Source: Actinomycetota bacterium
Lineage (GTDB): Bacteria > Actinomycetota > Actinomycetes > S36-B12 > UBA10799
NCBI GenBank assembly: GCA_020637055.1
Contig: JACJWR010000002.1
Span: forward strand, 496,001 to 560,000
DNA: 64,000 nucleotides
Direction of reading: 5' to 3'
Below are positions 59,650 to 64,000 of the stretch, one piece after another. Under the pieces are notes generated by a model. It saw only the letters and a list, made by a program, of their open reading frames with translations. It did not search any database and was not told the origin of the DNA. Position numbers and translations under genes: made by a program. Every line of letters begins with the position of its first letter. Within the stretch, counting starts at the first letter, position 1.

Positions 59650-60750
59650 CTAGGCACCAGCGATACCAGCCATCCGTTCAGCGATCCTGGCGTTCGCGTC
59701 CTGTGCGGCATGCTGGTAGCGCATCGCGGCGTGCGTCGTCGAGTGTCCGGCGAACCCTTGGATCTCGGCCAGCGTCGCCCCGGTCTGGGCGGCAGTCGTG
59801 GCGGCGAAGTGTCGCAGGTCGTGCCAGCGCAGCGTCGGCAGCCCGACAGCGGCACGGGCACGGTAGAACACTCGGTACAGGCTCCCCGGCGCGATGTGCG
59901 CCCCGGTACGCGAGGCTGGGAACAGCAGCGCCTCGGGGTCGTCCGGCAGGGTCGCGAGGTAGGCCACGAGCGGCTCGCGGACGTGCGGCGGGATACCGAC
60001 GCGGCGGATACCTGCCGAGGACTTCGGGGTCTGCACAATCGGCTCCCCATCCACCCGCACCACAGCCCGGCGCACGTCGATACCGACAGGCACGGAGTCC
60101 TCGACCACGAGATCCTTCCGGCGAACCTCGGTCAGTTCCCCGAACCGCAGCCCGCACCACGACGCGACCAGCACGGCCACCCGGTACTTGTCGGACGGCA
60201 TCGCGTCGGCCAGCGCGGCGATCTGGGTAGGGGTCGGCAGGGTCGTGGTCGTGGCACGCTTCGCTGACGAGGCACCACGGACGCGGCACGGGTTGGACTC
60301 GATGAGGTCGTCCTGCCACGCGGTCTGAAGGATCGCCCTCAGCAGCGAGTAGGTGTGCGCCTTCACGGTCGGGGCGAGATCGAGTCCACGATGCCAGGCA
60401 CGCACCTTCGCGACGGTGATCGCGTCGAGCGGCATCGACCCGTACTCGGGCAGCAGGTACTTGTCTAGCAGACGCCGGTAGTGGGCACGGGTGCGTGGCT
60501 TCAGCGGGCGCTCGCGCAGCCAGTCCTCGGCATACGCGGCGAACGTCCCGGCATGCGTCGTTTCGGCCTGCCACGTCCCGGCAGCCACGAGCCGCGCCTG
60601 TCGCTGGAGCCACGCTTCGGCGTCCATCTTGGTATCGAACGTCGCGGGTGCGGCCCGGCGCACGCCGTCCGGCCCGGCGAACCGTGCCCGCCAGCGCTTG
60701 CTCGGCAGTTGGTCGATCCACCCTGTCTTGTTCGTACGTCGCCTAGCCAT
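59650..60750 (-). CDS. int: Tyrosine site-specific integrase
   Basis: A 366-residue phage-type integrase from MARRRTNKTGWIDQLPSKRW with AGAGG upstream. An AP2-like arm-binding N-terminus and a SAM-like core-binding domain (FAAYAEDWLRERPLKPRTRA) precede the catalytic domain: Arg in SWCGLRFGELTEVRRKDL, HDLRH in TLRWHDLRHFAATTAAQTGA, GFAGHSTTHAAMRYQHAA with the His and nucleophile Tyr. All catalytic residues are present, so it should be active. It sits at the end opposite the tRNA gene. Confidence 0.94.
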   Translation of the reverse strand: MARRRTNKTGWIDQLPSKRWRARFAGPDGVRRAAPATFDTKMDAEAWLQRQARLVAAGTWQAETTHAGTFAAYAEDWLRERPLKPRTRAHYRRLLDKYLLPEYGSMPLDAITVAKVRAWHRGLDLAPTVKAHTYSLLRAILQTAWQDDLIESNPCRVRGASSAKRATTTTLPTPTQIAALADAMPSDKYRVAVLVASWCGLRFGELTEVRRKDLVVEDSVPVGIDVRRAVVRVDGEPIVQTPKSSAGIRRVGIPPHVREPLVAYLATLPDDPEALLFPASRTGAHIAPGSLYRVFYRARAAVGLPTLRWHDLRHFAATTAAQTGATLAEIQGFAGHSTTHAAMRYQHAAQDANARIAERMAGIAGA

Positions 60751-60772
60751 CTCGGTCGCCTCTTCCTGCCAC

Positions 60773-60796
60773 AACTCACCACGCCCGTGGTGAGTT
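60773..60796. repeat. AACTCACCAC/GTGGTGAGTT dyad at the integrase end
   Basis: Perfect 10-bp arms with a four-base loop, 22 bases before the integrase ATG. The same arms occur at 52072-52100 at the other end with a nine-base loop. Likely an integrase arm-type or Xis site that also overlaps the int promoter. Confidence 0.6.
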
Positions 60797-60890
60797 TCTG
60801 TGTCCTCATGCTCAGAGATGACCCGTGCTGTCATCTCCTGTCTCAGCATAACAGCAGGTCAGACGCATATCGAGCGTGTGGGCGCTCATT

Positions 60891-60930
60891 TTCAATCCCA
60901 GTATCGCCCACCATTGTTTGTGCAGGTCAG
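60891..60930 (+). repeat. attR: second copy of the 40-bp direct repeat
   Basis: Identical to 52020-52059. It carries only the last 23 nt of tRNA-Val and so is not a tRNA gene. A further 11-bp copy of its end, GCAGGTCAGAC, lies inside the element at 60854-60864. Confidence 0.93.
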
Positions 60931-60988
60931 GTGTGTTTCTTGCGCGGCTGCCGCCCACCGCGACCCCTGGGAATTCGCAGCGCGACAC

Positions 60989-62230
60989 TCACCCGGTCGG
61001 GGTTGCCGCCGCTGCTGAGTTCGCTGCCGAATCAGGCGTCATCACAGCGGCCAATCCCTCGAAGGCGGTCGCTGCCGGAGCCTCCCCGGACTGCAGAACG
61101 ATGTCGCTGTTGACCATCACCACGATCGCCGTCTTCGTATCGGCGCGGTAGTTGACGACCGTGTTGTAGCCCGGAATCTCGCCGGTGTGCCCGAGCCAGC
61201 CCGCGGTGTTCACGATGCCCATCCCATAAGAGCGCTCGGGTGTGTTGGGCGGAACGGTGGTGTTCACCGAATCCAACCGTAGTTGCTGCGTCTCCGGCGG
61301 CAGGATGCCTTCGCCGGTGCCCAGCGCCACAGCCCATTTGTGCAGGTCGTCGAGGGTCGAGATGGCCTCCCCAGCAGTGAACGCCAACGAGGGATTCCAG
61401 TTGGTGGCGTCTTTGACGGTGCCCTCAGGGTCGGCTTGAGTGCTGATGCCTGACAGATAGGGTGCGGGGAGTTCGGTGGAGTCACCGGGGACCGAGGTCT
61501 CCGACATCCCGAGCGGTGTGAACAGGCGCTCGTCGAAGTTGTCGGCGATCGACTTGCCGGTGACCTTCTCGATCACCATTCCGAGCAGCACGTAGTTGGT
61601 GTTGGAGTAGAAGAACTTGGTGCCCGGTTCGAACATCGCGGGCTTCTCCTTGACCGAGTCCACCAACTCCTGCGGCGTGAATGTGGTGGTCGGATCGGCG
61701 GCGTATTGCTCGACGACCGTCGTGCCGTCGGTGTAGGCCGGGATGCCGGACTGCATCTGGAGCAGATCCCTGATCGTGGCCGTATCGCCGTTGGGCATTC
61801 CTGGCACGAAGGTTTCGATCACATCGTCGAAGGAGAGTGCCCCTTCGTCGATCAGTTGCAGAATCACCGTGCCGGTCATGGTCTTGGTGATGCTGCCGAT
61901 TCGGGTGTGGTCCGCTGGAGTGATCGGTTCGGTGGTGTCGACCTTGGCCGTTCCCGACGTGCCAACCCACTGGCCGGAGTCGGTCCACACGCCAGCCTGG
62001 AGTCCCGGGGCGTTGAACTGCTGACGAACGTCGTCGATGACCTTCTGCAACTGTTCCTGCACCTCAGGCGCCAGCGCTACCTCCGAGTTCGAGCTACCGG
62101 TGGGACTCGGGCTGCTGACCGCCGACGTCGCGTCGGAGCCCTGCGGGCTGACCGTCGAACTCGATGAACAGCCGGCGCCCACGGCCAGTGTGACGACGGT
62201 GACGATGGCTATGGACGTGATTCGCAGCAC
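60989..62230 (-). CDS. Serine hydrolase, beta-lactamase/DD-peptidase fold, lipoprotein
   Basis: A 413-residue protein from GTG 62230. The lipoprotein signal ends AVGAGCSSSS. Catalytic motifs of class C/DD-peptidase type are HTRIGSITKTMTGTVILQLI (SxxK), KFFYSNTNYVLLGMVIEKVT (YxN), and GWLGHTGEIPGYNTV (HxG). It may be a D-alanyl-D-alanine carboxypeptidase or esterase; a resistance beta-lactamase is less likely. It is the first host gene beyond attR, 58 bp away. Confidence 0.87.
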   Translation of the reverse strand: MLRITSIAIVTVVTLAVGAGCSSSSTVSPQGSDATSAVSSPSPTGSSNSEVALAPEVQEQLQKVIDDVRQQFNAPGLQAGVWTDSGQWVGTSGTAKVDTTEPITPADHTRIGSITKTMTGTVILQLIDEGALSFDDVIETFVPGMPNGDTATIRDLLQMQSGIPAYTDGTTVVEQYAADPTTTFTPQELVDSVKEKPAMFEPGTKFFYSNTNYVLLGMVIEKVTGKSIADNFDERLFTPLGMSETSVPGDSTELPAPYLSGISTQADPEGTVKDATNWNPSLAFTAGEAISTLDDLHKWAVALGTGEGILPPETQQLRLDSVNTTVPPNTPERSYGMGIVNTAGWLGHTGEIPGYNTVVNYRADTKTAIVVMVNSDIVLQSGEAPAATAFEGLAAVMTPDSAANSAAAATPTG

Positions 62231-62422
62231 GTTGGGGCCCTTCTACGACGAGCGAACCCCATGCAGGACCGGAGCCGCGACCACGAGTAGTGACAGCCGA
62301 ATCGTGACAGGCCGGATACCCTCCGGCAAGCACCGCAGCCGGATTCGACACACCCCGCCCCATCGCCACCACAAGCCGCCCCTCTCCTCGCCGGTTCGAT
62401 CCAGGCTGGGTGCCTCACTCGC

Positions 62423-62428
62423 TAGGGT
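62423..62428 (+). promoter_or_regulatory. -10 box for a leaderless transcript
   Basis: TAGGGT lies seven bases before ATG 62436 of the VOC gene. Confidence 0.45.
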
Positions 62429-62435
62429 TCGGCGC

Positions 62436-62831
62436 ATGGAATCCGGCACCATCGTCCACCACATCACCCTCTCGGTCACCAACTTGGACCGCAGCACCGA
62501 GTGGTACTGCGCGGTGCTGGACGGCCTGGTGGTCGGCCAGCGCAGCGGCGAAGGATTCACACGCAACCTCGTGCGACTACCCAGCGGGCTGATAATCGGA
62601 TTGACGCAGCACAAGGCAACCCGTGAAACCGACCGATTCGACCCCAGTCGCGTCGGCCTGGACCACCTGTCACTCGCTGTCGGCGCCCCATCCGACGTCC
62701 GAGACTGGGCGGCCGAGCTCGAAGCCCGCAGGATTCCGCACGATCCGATCGTGACGGCCGCTTCCGCGACCCTCGTGGTCTGCTACGACCCGGACGGAAT
62801 CCCGATCGAGGTGTACGCGCCCACCCCGTAG
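62436..62831 (+). CDS. VOC-family (glyoxalase-like) metalloprotein
   Basis: A 131-residue protein with the two beta-alpha-beta-beta-beta units of the vicinal-oxygen-chelate fold. HHITLSVTNLDRSTEWYCAV begins the first (metal His), LDHLSLAVGAPSDVRDWAAE the second, and CYDPDGIPIEVYAPTP carries the last ligand Glu. The family includes glyoxalases, dioxygenases and resistance proteins; the role is not known. Confidence 0.85.
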   Translation: MESGTIVHHITLSVTNLDRSTEWYCAVLDGLVVGQRSGEGFTRNLVRLPSGLIIGLTQHKATRETDRFDPSRVGLDHLSLAVGAPSDVRDWAAELEARRIPHDPIVTAASATLVVCYDPDGIPIEVYAPTP

Positions 62832-62919
62832 CTGCCGACCAGTTGGCCAGGAGCGTCGCCGCTGTGCGATCGGCGGTCCGGATGCGGTGTAGTGGAGGGG
62901 GCGGCGAAGGAGGCGAAAG

Positions 62920-63618
62920 GTGCACGAACTGGCCGGGTTGATGGCGTTCGTCCTCCCCGCCTCGCTCGGCGCGGCCTGGAGCCCGATCATTCTCGTCACC
63001 GCGACCGATCTGGCCGACAGCACCAGAGCTTCGCGTTCCCGCGGGCTGGCGTTCTGGCTCGGCGGCGTGATCGCCCTCGTCGTGTGGGCCGTGATCCTGG
63101 CATCCGCCCTGTGGGCCTGGCTTCAGTCTGCGGCTCGGGACCTCGAGAAGGACCTGCCCATGATGGAGGTTGCGCTCGGCGTGATCCTCGTGCTGGTCGG
63201 CTTCGTCACCTTGCTGCAATGGCGCCACATGGTCACCACCATCGAACAGGCCCGGGCGCACCACCATCACGATTCAGGCGGCCAACACCGCACGCTCGCC
63301 GGAGTCGTCGCATTCGGCGCCGTCATGCAGGGTCGTGACGTGAGTTCGATGGTGCTCTACGTGGCGATCGTCGGGCGCATCGGCTCGGCCGACGTTCCGC
63401 TGCCGGTGAAGTTCGCGGTCTTGGCCGTGTCGATCGGGATCATCACCACGGCCTTCTGGCTCCCGCTGGCAGCACCGGCCACCCTGCCCCACCATCTCGC
63501 CGCATGGATCTCACCTCTCGGGCGATGGTTGGACCGTCATGGTCGCACGGTGACTGTGGCCGTCATCTGGACGATGGCGGCATTGCTCCTCTACCACGGC
63601 ATCGTCCTCGGGGGCTGA
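62920..63618 (+). CDS. GAP-family membrane protein
   Basis: A 232-residue protein from GTG 62920 with a strong GAAGGAGG seven bases upstream. Six helices are seen; VLPASLGAAWSPIILVTATD and AFWLGGVIALVVWAVILASA are the first two. A His-rich cytoplasmic loop, ARAHHHHDSGGQHR, may bind metal. It resembles the gene at 28015-28728 in size and layout. Lipid or solute export is inferred from the family only. Confidence 0.68.
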   Translation: MHELAGLMAFVLPASLGAAWSPIILVTATDLADSTRASRSRGLAFWLGGVIALVVWAVILASALWAWLQSAARDLEKDLPMMEVALGVILVLVGFVTLLQWRHMVTTIEQARAHHHHDSGGQHRTLAGVVAFGAVMQGRDVSSMVLYVAIVGRIGSADVPLPVKFAVLAVSIGIITTAFWLPLAAPATLPHHLAAWISPLGRWLDRHGRTVTVAVIWTMAALLLYHGIVLGG

Positions 63619-63665
63619 CAGATCCGGCGCGTCTGGCGTCGTCGGCACCCGCGGCCGCCCAACCT

Positions 63666-63730
63666 CTGCCCGACCCTCGACAACACCTGCCCGAAACTCG
63701 ACAACTACCTGCCCGACCCCCGACAACTAC
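63666..63730. repeat. Three tandem copies of a 21-22-bp unit
   Basis: Units begin at 63666, 63687 and 63709 and share CTGCCCGA-x3-x2-CGACAAC. They fill the gap between the GAP-family gene and the stop of the convergent SDR gene, whose TAG lies in the last unit. They could be a protein-binding array or a remnant of slippage; no hairpin is obvious. Confidence 0.55.
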
Positions 63731-64000
63731 GCGAGGGAGCCCGGTTCCGGCTGGTCGAACGCCTTGCGCTTGATCTCGTCCTGCACCGGCTGCGGCAGGT
63801 GGGCCAAAGCGGCCATCAGGTGCGACTTCGAGCCGGTGAGGTAGTGGGTGTGCGGATGCGGCTCACTCAAAGCCTTCATGATGACGTCGGCCACCCCCTC
63901 CGGACGGCTGCCGGATGTCTGTGTCTTGTAGCCGGCCGCGGTCGCGTCTGCGAATGACTTCCCGTAGAGAGCCGCCTGATCCGGGGTCATCGATTCGATC
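63727..64000 (-). CDS. Probable SDR-family dehydrogenase, C-terminal part
   Basis: The frame stays open to the window end (IES before MTPDQAALY), so the N-terminus with the Rossmann fold and the YxxxK site is missing. The visible ~90 residues, with GVADVIMKALSEPHPHTHYL, TGSKSHLMAALAHLPQPVQD and EIKRKAFDQ, match the C-terminal region of short-chain dehydrogenases of the retinol/oxidoreductase type. Substrate is unknown. Confidence 0.68.
   Translation of the reverse strand, partial: IESMTPDQAALYGKSFADATAAGYKTQTSGSRPEGVADVIMKALSEPHPHTHYLTGSKSHLMAALAHLPQPVQDEIKRKAFDQPEPGSLA

Noticed and set aside
60891..60930. Second tRNA-Val gene
   Set aside because: Only the last 23 nt of the tRNA are present, with no acceptor 5' strand, D-arm or anticodon arm; it is the attR copy.
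60989..62230. Serine hydrolase as cargo of the integrative element
   Set aside because: It lies outside attR and has ordinary host features such as a lipoprotein signal; it is not between the 40-bp repeats.

Overview
The window is high-G+C DNA with gene families typical of Actinomycetota: a WhiB-type protein, wax ester synthase/diacylglycerol acyltransferase (WS/DGAT), a fused HAD-PlsC acyltransferase, a DUF2510 tail motif, a DUF2319-type membrane hydrolase and a Gly-Cys-Val tRNA cluster. A lipid-storing actinomycete is the best reading. I cannot name the genus. The chromosome is compact. Many co-directional genes overlap by ATGA or GTGA. Seven of about fourteen convergent pairs overlap at exactly one CTAG. 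Many genes have a TANNNT box 6-8 bases before ATG or GTG, which suggests leaderless transcripts.

Layout. 1-8.4 kb: a patatin fragment, an alpha/beta hydrolase, ldhA, a PGPGW-type protein, TerC, a winged-helix regulator, a zinc metallopeptidase and two divergent thiolases. 8.5-16 kb: carotenoid oxygenase, amidase and a membrane-bound PLC-like protein, then a DUF2510 protein coupled to a lipoprotein cyclophilin, and a DUF4126 protein. 16-24 kb: a YhgE-like exporter paired with an ABC-ATPase-like protein that lacks its catalytic motifs, then DUF427, PQ-loop, GGCT, TDT transporter, glycosyltransferase and CoA-transferase genes. 24-32 kb: a glycerolipid block (PlsB, HAD-PlsC, GNAT and, further on, WS/DGAT) with ung and a NUDIX-NYN fusion between. 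32-52 kb: a P-loop protein, a membrane alpha/beta hydrolase, a PHM/DBM-like copper lipoprotein, phosphatases, an APC permease, TrmH, an ABC ATPase, serB, tldD/tldE, a CLC-like channel, DsbB, an FMN hydroxyacid oxidase and pabB/pabC, ending in tRNA-Gly, tRNA-Cys and tRNA-Val.

52.0-60.9 kb is an integrative element inserted into the 3' end of tRNA-Val(GAC). A 40-bp exact direct repeat (52020-52059 and 60891-60930) bounds it. It encodes a tyrosine integrase, an excisionase-like HTH protein, a TOPRIM/SF3-helicase replication protein, a WhiB-like protein, a zinc-ribbon protein and several unknown small proteins, nearly all in one leftward array. I see no capsid, portal, terminase or conjugation gene, so it resembles a satellite or a replicating integrative island. 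A 27-bp near-perfect inverted repeat around an A/T-rich core (54321-54461) is a candidate origin. The same 10-bp dyad occurs near both ends.

After the element come a serine beta-lactamase-fold lipoprotein, a VOC protein, a GAP-family membrane protein, a short tandem repeat and the C-terminal part of a probable SDR dehydrogenase cut by the window end. The best leads are the element with its inverted-repeat locus, the pseudo-ATPase/YhgE pair, the copper-monooxygenase-like lipoprotein, the thiolase with altered catalytic positions, and the CTAG and leaderless-promoter patterns.
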